Assembly (NCBI GenBank): GCA_944389815.1
Contig: CALXNS010000092.1
Span: 1 to 48,696 of the forward strand
Direction: 5' to 3'
Length of the DNA stretch: 48,696 nucleotides
Source: an uncultured Victivallis sp.
GTDB taxonomy: Bacteria; Verrucomicrobiota; Lentisphaeria; Victivallales; Victivallaceae
A program made the translations under genes and the position numbers. Positions within the stretch are counted from its first letter, which is position 1; every line of letters begins with the position of its first letter. A model generated the notes under the pieces. The model ran no database searches. It was not told the DNA's origin and worked only from the letters and a program-made list of their open reading frames with translations. This document shows positions 1 to 8,675 of the stretch, piece by piece.

Positions 1-431
1 TGCAGTTCCGGCGGCCCCATGCTCAGGAAATCACGTTGGGCTATCCCATAATCGCTTTCCACAAGACTTCTTCGGGTGTCATTGATGAAATGGTCTATTC
101 CCCGCGCGACCTCTTCTCTGTCTTTGGATGTATTGTGGTTGCTGTGAATGTAGTCGAAGATCCAGCTTTCAATGGAGGAAAGTAAAAGATTGGCTACTTC
201 ATCCAGTTTTGCCCTCAGGTCGTCATAAGTGAAAGAATGATTTTCTTTTTCCATGATATCGCATATCCTGTTCATTTGCCGTTGCAGTAATCTACATACG
301 GCAGATGCTTTTTGCAAATCAGTCGTGCGGACAGGAATCCGTATTTCATTGCGACCCATCCGGCGTGAGAGCCACATCGGAATCCGGGATCTGAAATAAG
401 GCGTTTTCCCCTTGATTATCATATACGGCAT
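1..431 (-). CDS. Tyrosine recombinase/integrase, N-terminal part (cut by left window edge)
   Basis: About 143 codons are open from an ATG at 431 to the window edge. The protein starts MPYMIIKGKTPYFRSRIP and continues with MGRNEIRIPVRTTDLQKA. This is the pattern of the N-terminal arm-binding region of phage-type integrases (a short beta-sheet stretch, then 'R.S..T.D...A'). A helical, charged segment follows, like a SAM-like core-binding domain. The catalytic domain with its Arg, His and Tyr residues would lie outside the window, so catalysis cannot be confirmed. The start is supported by an in-frame stop just upstream (TAA, about 12 bases before the ATG). The gene reads away from a tRNA-Gln lying 124 bp upstream on the same strand, the usual arrangement for elements integrated into a tRNA 3' end. 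The known family role is site-specific integration and excision of a mobile element; the identity of this element is unknown. Confidence 0.75.
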   Translation of the reverse strand, partial: MPYMIIKGKTPYFRSRIPMWLSRRMGRNEIRIPVRTTDLQKASAVCRLLQRQMNRICDIMEKENHSFTYDDLRAKLDEVANLLLSSIESWIFDYIHSNHNTSKDREEVARGIDHFINDTRRSLVESDYGIAQRDFLSMGPPEL

Positions 432-458
432 TTTATGGTATCCCTGCAAACCCGCGAT

Positions 459-489
459 TGTGACCCATTTGTGCCCCGAATGTGCCCCA
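459..489. repeat. Three 11-bp phased TGTG(A/C)CCC repeats beside the integrase
   Basis: TGTGACCC starts at 459, TGTGCCCC at 470 and TGTGCCCC at 481, an exact 11-bp period. They lie between the integrase start and the tRNA-Gln 3' end. Repeats spaced by one helical turn beside an integrase gene fit arm-type integrase (or excisionase) binding sites. The repeat is seen directly; the function is inference. Confidence 0.55.
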
Positions 490-554
490 GTCGCCTGCCG
501 GACGGGATGGAAAATGCGCTTTTGAACTCAAGAGTTTGAGGCGGGCAAAAAAAA

Positions 555-628
555 TGGCAGTCCTGTAAGGATTCGAACCTCAACAAAATGAACCAGAATC
601 ACTTGTGCTACCGTTACACCACAGGACT
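555..628 (-). tRNA. tRNA-Gln (anticodon CUG), CCA encoded
   Basis: The minus strand folds as a full cloverleaf. The acceptor stem AGTCCTG pairs with CAGGACT, followed by discriminator G and an encoded CCA at 557-555. The D arm is GTGTAACGGTAGCAC. The anticodon stem AGTGA/TCATT holds the loop TTCTGGT with anticodon CTG at 596-594. The T arm has loop TTCGAAT. Anticodon CUG reads the Gln codon CAG. Eight T residues on the transcribed strand follow the CCA directly (554-547) and could end transcription. The 3' half is the likely attachment site of the integrase-bearing element to the left. Confidence 0.93.
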
Positions 629-642
629 GCGTTGTGCTTACT

Positions 643-670
643 AATATAATCTGCCTTTTTTGAAAATCAA
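643..670 (-). promoter_or_regulatory. Probable sigma70 promoter of tRNA-Gln
   Basis: On the minus strand TTGATT (670-665), a 16-bp spacer and TATATT (648-643) precede the tRNA 5' end by 14 bp, leaving room for a short leader. Confidence 0.5.
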
Positions 671-698
671 GTCAATCAAGACGGATTTTTTCCGAATT

Positions 699-1826
699 TC
701 AACAGAAGTCGATATATTTTTGCGCTTCCTGCGCCGCTTTTCCCCGGAGTCCGATCGTCTCCAGCGTCGAAATCCGGGCCGATCGGCGCTGCCTGACGAT
801 CCGTGCAGCGTAAATCGGACCGATCCCGGGAATCCGCAGCAGCATTTCCCGGTCGGCATGGTTGATCCGGATCGGGAACTCTTCCGGGTGCGCGTCCGCC
901 CAGGCGCGTTTGGGATCCCGCGTCAGATCGAAATTCCCGTCCCGGTCGAACAGCAGCTCCTCCTTCTGAAAATGATATTGCCGCAACAGAAAATCCGCCT
1001 GATACAACCGGTGTTCACGTGTCAGGCGCTCATTGTTGCTCAGAATGAATTCGCTGCGCGTGTCCGGTTCCGCCAGCCCGCCCGGCGGCGGTTGATAGGC
1101 GGAGAAATAGACCCGCTTGAACCGGAGCCGTTCATAGATCGCCGACGTGTAACGCATGATGTCCCGGTCGTTTTCCCCCGCCGCTCCGACGATGAACTGC
1201 GTCGTGCATTTGATCCGGGCGAATTGGTTCCCGGGAGCGGTTTCGCCTGCGATGTATTTCAGCGGCCGGACGATGTCGCGGTCGAATTGTTTGTAACTTG
1301 AGAGACGCGAGAAATATCGCTCCCCCGGCGCTTCGATATTCAGCGAAACCGCGCTGGCCAGCTGCAGCGCCCGGTGTATTGCCGCTTCCGACGCGCCGGG
1401 AATGATCTTCAAATGAATATAACCACGGTAACGGTATTTTTTCCGCAGCAGTTCCGCCGTCGCGGTCAAACGTTCCATCGTGCGGTCGGCGGTGCCGATG
1501 ATCCCGGAACTCAGAAAAATCCCGAGCAGCCACTGCTTCTTCAAATGTTCCATGAAAATGCGTGCCGTCTCATCCGGCGTGAGCGAACAGCGTTCCGAGA
1601 TGCCGTCACAGCGCAGCGGACAATACCGGCAGTCACTCGAACAGGCGTTCGACAGCAGCGTCTTGAGCATGACTCCGTAACCGCCCGAGGCGAGCGGCAC
1701 CGGGTAGAGCCAGGTGCCGTCCACTTTGCGTCTGCGGTGTTCCCGGGGATCCGTTGCGCAGGCGCACGCCAGATCGTAACGGGAATCCTCGGCAAGTGTT
1801 GCCAGTTTCTGCCATGTATCCATCAT
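699..1826 (-). CDS. Radical SAM protein of the putative DNA modification/repair family (rSAM_link_UDG type), with C-terminal helix-hairpin-helix
   Basis: The 375-aa protein has a CX3CX2C iron-sulfur motif at Cys62, Cys66 and Cys69 (ACSSDCRYCP), the signature of radical SAM enzymes. A TIM-barrel-like central region follows (KIIPGASEAAIHRAL, SLNIEAPGERYFSRL). Near residues 325-350 comes a helix-hairpin-helix, NHADREMLLRIPGIGPIYAA, a DNA-backbone-binding element. This layout matches the putative DNA modification/repair radical SAM family usually found beside a uracil-DNA-glycosylase-like partner. No such partner is encoded in this window. The gene lies 45 bp downstream of the GH36 gene on the same strand, so it may be read through from that operon, but no functional link is evident. 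Substrate and product are unknown. The start is one of two adjacent ATGs; no convincing Shine-Dalgarno is visible. Confidence 0.82.
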   Translation of the reverse strand: MMDTWQKLATLAEDSRYDLACACATDPREHRRRKVDGTWLYPVPLASGGYGVMLKTLLSNACSSDCRYCPLRCDGISERCSLTPDETARIFMEHLKKQWLLGIFLSSGIIGTADRTMERLTATAELLRKKYRYRGYIHLKIIPGASEAAIHRALQLASAVSLNIEAPGERYFSRLSSYKQFDRDIVRPLKYIAGETAPGNQFARIKCTTQFIVGAAGENDRDIMRYTSAIYERLRFKRVYFSAYQPPPGGLAEPDTRSEFILSNNERLTREHRLYQADFLLRQYHFQKEELLFDRDGNFDLTRDPKRAWADAHPEEFPIRINHADREMLLRIPGIGPIYAARIVRQRRSARISTLETIGLRGKAAQEAQKYIDFC

Positions 1827-1870
1827 GTGGATAACATAGCGCTCTTCCGGCGAAAATCAATGAAATTTTC

Positions 1871-3751
1871 TTACGAAAGCGTCACGGCAATACACGAGTG
1901 CGGCGCAAGTTCCTTCGGGGATCCGCTCAACGTTTTCCCGGTGAAGAGATCCCGCACTTCCGCCCCCTCCGGCCACGGCACTGAAGATAGTTGCAATGGA
2001 ACATCTTCGAAATTGAAGATGCCGAAAATTTCCGATCCGTTCTTCCGGTGCACCCCGTGCCACAACGCTGGAACCGTGCGTTCCATCCGGTCGAGCGGTT
2101 CGGCAACGTAGGCGTCGGGTTCCGCCAGCAAGAGTTCCGAATATGCCCGCCGCTCCGGCGTGAGCGATTGAAAACGGTCGCTCAGGAGCAGCATCCCGCC
2201 GTTGATCTTCAACGCCGCGGTCCAGAGTTTGACTTCATCTTCGGTCAGGCGGTTGTTGTCGGTCCGGGCGATGTGGGTGTCCGGATCGTTGAGATAGAGT
2301 TTCCGGTGCATGTAGGCGTGCAGAATGCCGTTGCGGCAGACGTTGGGCAGTGTCGGCGCTTCGTCAAAATTATGCCGGGTTTCATCAGACCAGTAAGGCG
2401 TGATGTCCGTCGCGATCCGTTCCCCGTCCACCACGCCGACGCAGGGACCGAACGGCGCCGTGCAGCCGAGCAGAAACCCGTCGTCGCCGAATCCTTCGCG
2501 GATCGCTTCCAAGCCGCGCCGGAACGCCTGAGCCCGCGTCGCCTTGCGGTCATGCAGCATTCCGTCGCGGACGGCGGAGGCGTAGACCAGAAAATCAAGT
2601 TTGACATAGGCGAATCCAAGTCGGCGAAGTTCGGCGAAAAGCTTCCGGAAATAACGCTGCACCTCCGGATTGGTTCCATCCAGAATCGCCGTCGGCGAAT
2701 TGCCCCGCCACCGCATCGGGAAGAGCACGTCCCCTTCGGCATTCCGGATGCACCACTCCGGGTGGCGCCGGAAGAGTTCCGATTTCTGCTCGACCAGAAA
2801 CGGCGCCACCCAGAGCGCCGGCAGAAATCCCTTCCGGCGCGCCTCCTGCGTCCAGCTCCCGGGACCGCCCGGGAAGCCGGCGCCCGGCAGCAGCCAGTCG
2901 CCGCAGGCGGGTTGATACCCGTCGTCGAGCTGCAGATATTTCAGCGGCAGTTCACGATGTTCGGCGAGGAACTCCAGATTTTCCAGAATGTCCTTTTCCG
3001 TGACGTTTGAGAAATAATAATACCAGCTGCACCAGCCGGTCGGCACTTCGTCAGTATGGCGCGCATTCATCCGTTCCCCCCAGAGCGCGGCGTAACGGGT
3101 GAGCAGTTTCTCGATGTTGTCTCCGGCGAAGAAGGCGATCTCCTCACTCCGAACGCTGTCTCCCGGTTCGAAGAGCCGGTCATCGAAACCTGCGGTGACA
3201 TTCAATCTCAGGCCATCTTCGCGCAGTTCGGCCTGAAATCTGCCGTATTGATCGGCGGTGGTGAGAAATCCGATCAACGCACAGCGCCCGGTGTGATCGT
3301 CCTGAATGCCGAGCGCGTGTTCCGCCCGGAAGTGATTGGGGTGAATCCCGTCGTATTCGGCCGGTTCCGCGACGGCGACGGGAAGATATTCGGGGTTGTA
3401 CTGAAAATCGTAATCCCCGTAACGGCGCATGCCGCAGGGGCTGGGCATGCTCCAGCCTTCGAGGTAGAGCCTGAGACTGCGGCCGGAAGTTTGTTTGCCC
3501 GCTTCCGGGGTGCTGACGAACCGGATTCCGCCGAGACGGAAGGTTTCGTTTCCTCGATGGCTGACCGTTACGCGTATCGAATGGAAACAATCCGCATTTT
3601 TCCGTTCCTCAACGAGTTCCAGGTTCAATCCGCGGCGGCTGCACTCATCTGCGTCAATCCAGCAGGAATTGCATTGAAGTTCCACAGAGAGTTCGCCGTT
3701 GAAAAGTTGCCCGGCCAGATCGGTTTCGAATTTCAATGTGCCAATCCCCAT
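1871..3751 (-). CDS. Alpha-galactosidase / raffinose-synthase-like glycosidase, family GH36
   Basis: A 626-aa protein from the ATG at 3751. An N-terminal beta-rich domain leads into the GH36 (clan GH-D) barrel: GWCSWYYYFSNVTEKDI, then LKYLQLDDGYQ, then LWVAPFLVEQKSELFRRHPE. The nucleophile is Asp386 in YVKLDFLVY and the acid/base is Asp449 in GERIATDITPYW, both at the expected GH36 positions. A short beta-sandwich closes the protein. No signal peptide is seen, so it probably acts in the cytoplasm on imported alpha-galactosides. The frame is open upstream to a TTG at 3892, overlapping the regulator gene, but the first ~28 codons of that extension are AT-rich and unlike the rest; 3751 is the first ATG, with only a weak ribosome site. 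A TTG at 3817 is an alternative. The gene follows the GntR-type regulator at 3882-5000, which likely controls it. Confidence 0.88.
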   Translation of the reverse strand: MGIGTLKFETDLAGQLFNGELSVELQCNSCWIDADECSRRGLNLELVEERKNADCFHSIRVTVSHRGNETFRLGGIRFVSTPEAGKQTSGRSLRLYLEGWSMPSPCGMRRYGDYDFQYNPEYLPVAVAEPAEYDGIHPNHFRAEHALGIQDDHTGRCALIGFLTTADQYGRFQAELREDGLRLNVTAGFDDRLFEPGDSVRSEEIAFFAGDNIEKLLTRYAALWGERMNARHTDEVPTGWCSWYYYFSNVTEKDILENLEFLAEHRELPLKYLQLDDGYQPACGDWLLPGAGFPGGPGSWTQEARRKGFLPALWVAPFLVEQKSELFRRHPEWCIRNAEGDVLFPMRWRGNSPTAILDGTNPEVQRYFRKLFAELRRLGFAYVKLDFLVYASAVRDGMLHDRKATRAQAFRRGLEAIREGFGDDGFLLGCTAPFGPCVGVVDGERIATDITPYWSDETRHNFDEAPTLPNVCRNGILHAYMHRKLYLNDPDTHIARTDNNRLTEDEVKLWTAALKINGGMLLLSDRFQSLTPERRAYSELLLAEPDAYVAEPLDRMERTVPALWHGVHRKNGSEIFGIFNFEDVPLQLSSVPWPEGAEVRDLFTGKTLSGSPKELAPHSCIAVTLS

Positions 3752-3881
3752 ATTGCCGACCGGCGTTTCCCGCAGATGGAGTTTTTCCCGGCCGTTTCCC
3801 GTATTTCGCGAATTCAAATATTCAATTACTATAGTGCGGTTGCGGGAAAAAACAATACGGCAATGTATTATTTCATGTTTT

Positions 3882-5000
3882 TTATGGTTCAACCGTCCGG
3901 GTTGCCACGGAATCGTGTTCGTGGAGCGTCATGCTCAGGAGGGTGGTTTTTCCCGCGGTTCCGGGTGTGCGCATGATTTCCAGCAGCGCATTGACGCCGA
4001 GTTCGCCGAGCCGCCGGCAGTCGACCGCCATCGTCGTGAGCCGCGGACGGCAGAGTTCGGCGACGCGCGGATCGTTGCCGATGGCGATCACCGAGAGTTC
4101 CTCCGGAATGATGATGCCGTGTTCCTGAAAGACGCGCATGGCGCCCAGAGCCATGTTGTCGTTGAGCATCAAAACGGCGGTGGCGCCGTTGAAGCCTTTT
4201 TTCAACAACGACTCCGCCGCGTCGGCGCCGCCCTCGATGGTATCGCCGTCCCAGACGGTTTCTTCGAGGAAGGCGATTTCGCCGAGCAGTCCGAGTCGGT
4301 GCATTTCGGCGTAGAAACCGGCCATGCGTTCATTGATGCGCATTTTGCGCGGTTTGACGGAGATCATGCCGATCCGGCGGTGTCCGTGTTCATACAAATA
4401 ACGGACGGCGCGCGCCGCGCCGGAGAGATTGTCCTGACTGACGCTGGTGGCACCGGGCAGGTCGGTGACGTTGTCGACCAGTACCGACGGAACGCCGCAG
4501 CTGCGGATGAATTGTTCGGCCACGAGATCCGGCGTCGGCCCGACCAGCATGGCGCCGGCGATGTTGCGGCTCTTGAACCCGAGTCGGGAGAGATCGAATT
4601 TTTTCTCATCGGCCTCCCACGGCAGCGTCAGATAAACCAGATTGATGCCGGTTCCGGTTTTGAGTGCGTCTTCAGCGCCGAAAAGAAGTTCCGCAAAGAG
4701 CGGTGACGCCGGGCCGTTCTGAATCCAGCGCGGCAGAACGAAGGCGAGCTGGATCTCCTCCGGCGGCCGGAGAAGTTTCTCCGCCAGCGGTGCGTTGCAG
4801 ACCCGGAAGCCCCGGCGCGGGATCGCTTCGAGTACGCCGGTTTCGGCGAGCTCCCGCAGGGATTGATGGACGGTCTGACGGCTGCATTCGGTGACCACTT
4901 CGAGTTCGCGGATGGAGGGGAGAAACTGTTGTTCTCCGGTCTGTCCGGTATGGATGAGTTGCAGAATTTTTCGCCTCGAGGCGTCGACTTTGTTTTTCAT
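3882..5000 (-). CDS. Transcriptional regulator: GntR-type winged helix fused to LacI-like sugar-sensor domain
   Basis: The 372-aa protein begins with a GntR-type winged helix-turn-helix (residues ~8-70: FLPSIRELEVVTECSRQTVHQ...LEAIPRRGFRV). From ~85 onward it has a LacI/periplasmic-binding-protein fold: IAGAMLVGPTPDLVAEQ, VLVDNVTDLPGATSVSQDN, YLYEHGHRRIGMI, and the signature PEELSVIAIGN near residue 310. Such hybrids (AraR-like layout) bind DNA as dimers and respond to a sugar ligand. It sits between the secreted enzyme gene (5070-7853) and the GH36 gene, all on the minus strand, so it probably controls cassette A including itself. A candidate operator lies just upstream (5037-5050). The effector sugar cannot be told; a galactoside is a guess from the neighbour. 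Confidence 0.88.
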   Translation of the reverse strand: MKNKVDASRRKILQLIHTGQTGEQQFLPSIRELEVVTECSRQTVHQSLRELAETGVLEAIPRRGFRVCNAPLAEKLLRPPEEIQLAFVLPRWIQNGPASPLFAELLFGAEDALKTGTGINLVYLTLPWEADEKKFDLSRLGFKSRNIAGAMLVGPTPDLVAEQFIRSCGVPSVLVDNVTDLPGATSVSQDNLSGAARAVRYLYEHGHRRIGMISVKPRKMRINERMAGFYAEMHRLGLLGEIAFLEETVWDGDTIEGGADAAESLLKKGFNGATAVLMLNDNMALGAMRVFQEHGIIIPEELSVIAIGNDPRVAELCRPRLTTMAVDCRRLGELGVNALLEIMRTPGTAGKTTLLSMTLHEHDSVATRTVEP

Positions 5001-5036
5001 ACGTTCGAATTCGGTTGTTGTTTCCGGGTATTAAAG

Positions 5037-5062
5037 ATGAATCCATTCATGGAAATTGTCAA
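5037..5062 (-). promoter_or_regulatory. Candidate promoter/operator before the GntR-type regulator
   Basis: TTGACA occurs on the minus strand at 5062-5057. The inverted repeat ATGAAT-CC-ATTCAT (5037-5050) lies where the spacer and -10 region would be. The -10 match itself is poor (CATCTT at 17 bp). The gap between the two genes is only 69 bp, so this may be an internal, autoregulated promoter. Function is inferred. Confidence 0.35.
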
Positions 5063-5069
5063 GGCGGAA

Positions 5070-7853
5070 TCAATCATTTTTCGCCTTCCAGACATAAATT
5101 TCCGGGAGTTCCAGCGTGAGAACCTGCGGCCCGAAGCTGCAGAAGCCGAAAATCACCTCCTGCGGCGCGGAGGCGCGCGGCGTAAGTTGATCGTACCGGA
5201 TCAGGTGCGTTTCCTCCTCCACGTTGTCGAGGAAGAGCGGAAAAAGATTCGGTTTCAGGCAGCTGAGCGAACCGTCGGCGTTGCGCACGGTGATGTCCAG
5301 ATAGCTCGGGCGTTTGTCCGAGGTGCGTTTCATGCGGAACGCGATCCCGTCGCCGCCTTCCGGCAGGGGGGCGTGAAGATTGACGGTCGGGGTGTCGCCA
5401 CTGAAATCGAAGGTGAGCAATGATCCATCCAGTTTCCCGTTGCTTGGAGCAACTGGTTCGAGACGCGCATCGCCGACCGGGGCGAGTTTATCGGCGGAAA
5501 GCACCGCGTCGCAGCGGAAGGCGGGGACGGTTTTCGCGTCGCCGAGGCGTATTTCCGGGCGATGGATGCCGGGGAAGGGGTTCGCGGGCGCCTCAAAGGA
5601 ACAGCTTACGGCGCGGCGTTCCCCGGGCGCGAGAGTGATTGCTTCTTCACCGAACCGGCATGACCATCCTTGCGGCAGTACGCAGTGGAGCGTGCCCGAA
5701 AAGGGTTCGGAGCCGAAATTATAGCAATAGAGCATGCCGGAGATCGTTTCGCCGAGGCGGGTGATGATCTCTTCGCGCTGCGTATTGACGCGGAAAGGGG
5801 CGCCGTCGACCTTCTCCCGGTCGAATTCCAGGACGATTTCGGAAGCGGCCCGGTCGTCGATTTCAGTATCGTCAGGTTTCGGCGCCGGGGTGAAGGCGGG
5901 CGTCTTTCCGTCGAATTCGACGAAAATCGGTTCGCGGCCGATGGTTGCCGGCAGCGGCTGCAGATCGCCGGTCATGGCGTAACAGCGTTTGACGCCGTCA
6001 AGCTTCACTGCAAGCGGTTCATCGCCGTCGTTCCAGAGCACCGCCCGGAAAAGGTTGTTTTTCGAGTAGAGATGGGCCTGAACATTTTCTCCGGGGAGAT
6101 TGAGTGTTCCGGCGTAATCCATGTCGCCGAGCAGCCAGTTGTAGGCGGCCAGCACGGCGTAACTGGAGGTCGCCGTCAATCCGGGAGCGAGGAGTCCCCA
6201 GATGCGTCCGCCTTCATTGTAATAGAGGAAGCAGAACGTGTAATAGCTCTCCCAGCCGGCCGCGGCGCTGTAAACCCACGCCTTGAGCAGATCGGCACTG
6301 ACTTTGGCGCGCAGTTCCGAAGGAAGTACGTCGGCGCCGACGCTGTCCTGAAGCGTTCCCGGAGGAACTTCGACCTCCATCCGGTACCTGGGGGGATTTT
6401 TCCTGACGTCGATGCGGGCGTTTTCGGCGCCGCCCTCGGTGATCCATTTGGGATGATTGGTGAAGTGATATTTCTGCTGCAATTCGTTGTGCCGGGCGTA
6501 AACGTGCGGATAGTTGCCGGGCTGTTCATAGATGTGGGCGTTGTAAACATCGAAATAGGGGACGATGTCGTTGGCAAGCATGTTGTCGATGAAATTGTAA
6601 CGTGCAATGCTGGAGATTCCGGCCGTCGCCACCGGCGGCGCCGGATCGACCGAACGGAATCCGAGTGCCGCCGCCTTCAATGCGGAGGCGTAATTGTGAG
6701 CCGGCCCTTTGCCGAAGGGCCAGGAGTCCGGTTCGTTCCAATACTCCCAGGTGTCGATTTCGCCTGAAAAGATGCGGGCCATTTCGGCGGAGATGCGATA
6801 CGTTTCGCGGAGATCTTCGCCGTAACCCGCGCCCGGTGCCAGCCAGCCGGGGCGATCCATCAGAATGAAGGTGATCTGCATATTTTCCGCCTTTTCGAGC
6901 CGGAGGAACTCCTTCATGGGTTCGGTGATGAATTTACCGCGTTCCGGTTCGATCGAGCGCCAGCTGTACGCCCAGCGTTCGCGGATGCGGTTGACGCCGG
7001 CGAGGCGGGCGAGGCGGGCGGCCTTCCGGGTTAATTCGCTCGGCCACAATCCGTTGCGACCGAAGTCGAGTTGGGCGACCGATTTTTTTGCGTGAGTTTG
7101 AAGATCGGGGGCGACGACGACGAAGCGGGCTTTCTCCGCTCCGTTCCGGAGCAGCGTGTAGAAGCCCGGCGGAAGTGTGCCGCAGTTCAGCTGCAGTTGG
7201 TCATCGGCGGTGACGGTGCGCGAAATGGAACCGGTCGCGTTGACAAGTTGATATTCTCCGGGGACGGTCACGGTGCAGCATACGTCGTGATCGGAGAGGA
7301 AAACGTTGGTGTTGTCGGGAAATCCCACCTCCGGTGTTTCGACCGGTCGGGTTTTGAGTTCGACTTTGACGCCGCGCAGCAGAAGATTGCTCTCGCCTTC
7401 GCCGTTGGTCCAGATGTTGCGGAAATGAAAACGAATCACGAGATGCCGGGCGTGGAGTCCGGCGACGCGTTCGGTGTGGAGATCGAAGGCATACGCTTCG
7501 CCGGGGCGTTGTACGAAGAGCGTCATCGGATCGGGTTTTCCGCCGGGAACGAGCAGTACCGTTTCCAGATAGGGCAGGTGTGGAGCGGAGGATTGGATTT
7601 CGGTGGTGACGGTCAGCGCGGTGATCTCTTCGCCGTGCGGCGCCTCGACGGCGAGATCAAGGGAATTGTCGTTGTTTTTATTGGCAACGACGGTGTCCCG
7701 GTAATTCTTGTGACGGACGACGTTGCGGCTGTCGGCACTGAAACGCTCGAATGCGTTTCCGGTGCGCGGAATGTCGATGACGAAGTCCGCCGACGCGAGG
7801 AACGGCAGGAGGAAAAGGGCGGAAAAAATGACGGGCGGAAGGTGAAGTTTCAT
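5070..7853 (-). CDS. Secreted clan GH-A glycoside hydrolase (GH39/GH5-like)
   Basis: The 927-aa protein has a Sec signal peptide (MKLHLPPVIFSALFLLPFLASA). Beta-rich regions follow up to ~residue 270. A TIM barrel comes next: RIRERWAYSWRSIEPERGKF, QITFILMDRPGWLAPGAG. It carries the acid/base Glu374 in EYWNEPDSW and the probable nucleophile Glu473 in PKWITEGGAENA. C-terminal beta domains make up roughly residues 600-927, including a region resembling a bacterial alpha-galactosidase-associated NEW3 type sandwich. The two glutamates and strand order fit clan GH-A; family placement (GH39-like) and substrate are uncertain. The gene starts 26 bp after the pseudopilin gene (7880-8629) and precedes the regulator and GH36 genes, forming cassette A. 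Together these suggest extracellular cleavage of a polysaccharide followed by intracellular processing of alpha-galactoside products. Confidence 0.8.
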   Translation of the reverse strand: MKLHLPPVIFSALFLLPFLASADFVIDIPRTGNAFERFSADSRNVVRHKNYRDTVVANKNNDNSLDLAVEAPHGEEITALTVTTEIQSSAPHLPYLETVLLVPGGKPDPMTLFVQRPGEAYAFDLHTERVAGLHARHLVIRFHFRNIWTNGEGESNLLLRGVKVELKTRPVETPEVGFPDNTNVFLSDHDVCCTVTVPGEYQLVNATGSISRTVTADDQLQLNCGTLPPGFYTLLRNGAEKARFVVVAPDLQTHAKKSVAQLDFGRNGLWPSELTRKAARLARLAGVNRIRERWAYSWRSIEPERGKFITEPMKEFLRLEKAENMQITFILMDRPGWLAPGAGYGEDLRETYRISAEMARIFSGEIDTWEYWNEPDSWPFGKGPAHNYASALKAAALGFRSVDPAPPVATAGISSIARYNFIDNMLANDIVPYFDVYNAHIYEQPGNYPHVYARHNELQQKYHFTNHPKWITEGGAENARIDVRKNPPRYRMEVEVPPGTLQDSVGADVLPSELRAKVSADLLKAWVYSAAAGWESYYTFCFLYYNEGGRIWGLLAPGLTATSSYAVLAAYNWLLGDMDYAGTLNLPGENVQAHLYSKNNLFRAVLWNDGDEPLAVKLDGVKRCYAMTGDLQPLPATIGREPIFVEFDGKTPAFTPAPKPDDTEIDDRAASEIVLEFDREKVDGAPFRVNTQREEIITRLGETISGMLYCYNFGSEPFSGTLHCVLPQGWSCRFGEEAITLAPGERRAVSCSFEAPANPFPGIHRPEIRLGDAKTVPAFRCDAVLSADKLAPVGDARLEPVAPSNGKLDGSLLTFDFSGDTPTVNLHAPLPEGGDGIAFRMKRTSDKRPSYLDITVRNADGSLSCLKPNLFPLFLDNVEEETHLIRYDQLTPRASAPQEVIFGFCSFGPQVLTLELPEIYVWKAKND

Positions 7854-7879
7854 GATGGATCCGTTTCGTATCGTAAAGG

Positions 7880-8629
7880 TTACTGTAACTGTTTGTCCGC
7901 CTCGGGGAAGAAGTAGTAGCGGTTCGCATCCCAGTCGTAATTATTCATCGGCCGGATCGTCTGGAAGTAATTGACCGAACCGTCGATCCGGGCGACGTTG
8001 GTACCGGCGCCCCTGTGCGGGAAGAATTTGAAGGATGGATCAAATGAAGTACGCAGATCGTCCTCCCGCCAGCTTGTGCAGGAAATGTAACTGCGGCACG
8101 GAAAAGCATACTTGAGCGCCATGAACTTCTGCAGCTTGATCGGATTATCCTGATAGCGCACCGCGTAACCGGAAACGACCACGATCTTATGATTGTAGGT
8201 GTTCCAGTTGCGCGCCTTGAACTGCGGCGTCTGCCAGAGCGCCGCGAGATTGCCCAGTTCGGAACCCGGGCAGCTGAACACGTTCGGATCGCGCAGATAA
8301 TTCCCGTAGGCCACCAGCCCGAGATTGGTCGGAACCCCGGAATAATCGTCATTCATGTAATACGAGTGCCACCGTGACGCCAGCGGGCTCCGATTGGGGA
8401 GAAAATCGCCAGCGTCGCCGACATACATCTGAACTGCCGAGGCGATCTGTTTGAGATTTGATACGCAGGAGGATTTCCGGGCAGAGTCCCGCGCCTGATT
8501 CAGCGCCGGCAGCAGCATCGAGGCCAGTATCGCGATGATCGCTATCACAATAAGAAGTTCAATCAATGTAAAATGCGAACTCTTTTTCATTTCCGTCTCC
8601 ATTGTTCTCTTGTGACGACTGTGTGACAT
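7880..8629 (-). CDS. Type II secretion pseudopilin-like protein (prepilin N-terminal methylation motif, H-X10-DG)
   Basis: About 249 aa from the ATG at 8629, which has a good ribosome site (AGAAGGA). A second ATG at 8590, also preceded by GGAG, would give the more usual short leader MKKSSH. The class III signal is [17 protein letters not shown], with cleavage expected before Phe and Glu at +5. The hydrophobic helix continues as [12 protein letters not shown]. The C-terminal half has [18 protein letters not shown], a variant of the prepilin-associated H-X9-DG motif with ten residues between His and DG. After leader cleavage by a prepilin peptidase such proteins sit in the inner membrane and assemble into a pseudopilus. 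The gene is first in cassette A, directly behind a near-consensus promoter and an inverted repeat. Confidence 0.85.
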   Translation of the reverse strand: MSHSRHKRTMETEMKKSSHFTLIELLIVIAIIAILASMLLPALNQARDSARKSSCVSNLKQIASAVQMYVGDAGDFLPNRSPLASRWHSYYMNDDYSGVPTNLGLVAYGNYLRDPNVFSCPGSELGNLAALWQTPQFKARNWNTYNHKIVVVSGYAVRYQDNPIKLQKFMALKYAFPCRSYISCTSWREDDLRTSFDPSFKFFPHRGAGTNVARIDGSVNYFQTIRPMNNYDWDANRYYFFPEADKQLQ

Positions 8630-8646
8630 TGTTCCTTCTTCCAGAC

Positions 8647-8674
8647 ATAACAGAAGTGATACTGTTTCTGTTAT
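8647..8674. promoter_or_regulatory. Operator-like inverted repeat in the cassette A leader
   Basis: ATAACAGAA (8647-8655) and TTCTGTTAT (8666-8674) are perfect 9-bp arms separated by 10 bp. The repeat begins immediately downstream of the -10 box and spans the expected transcription start. This is a typical position for a repressor site; the regulator encoded at 3882-5000 is the obvious candidate. As RNA it could also form a hairpin. Confidence 0.55.
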
Positions 8675-8675
8675 A

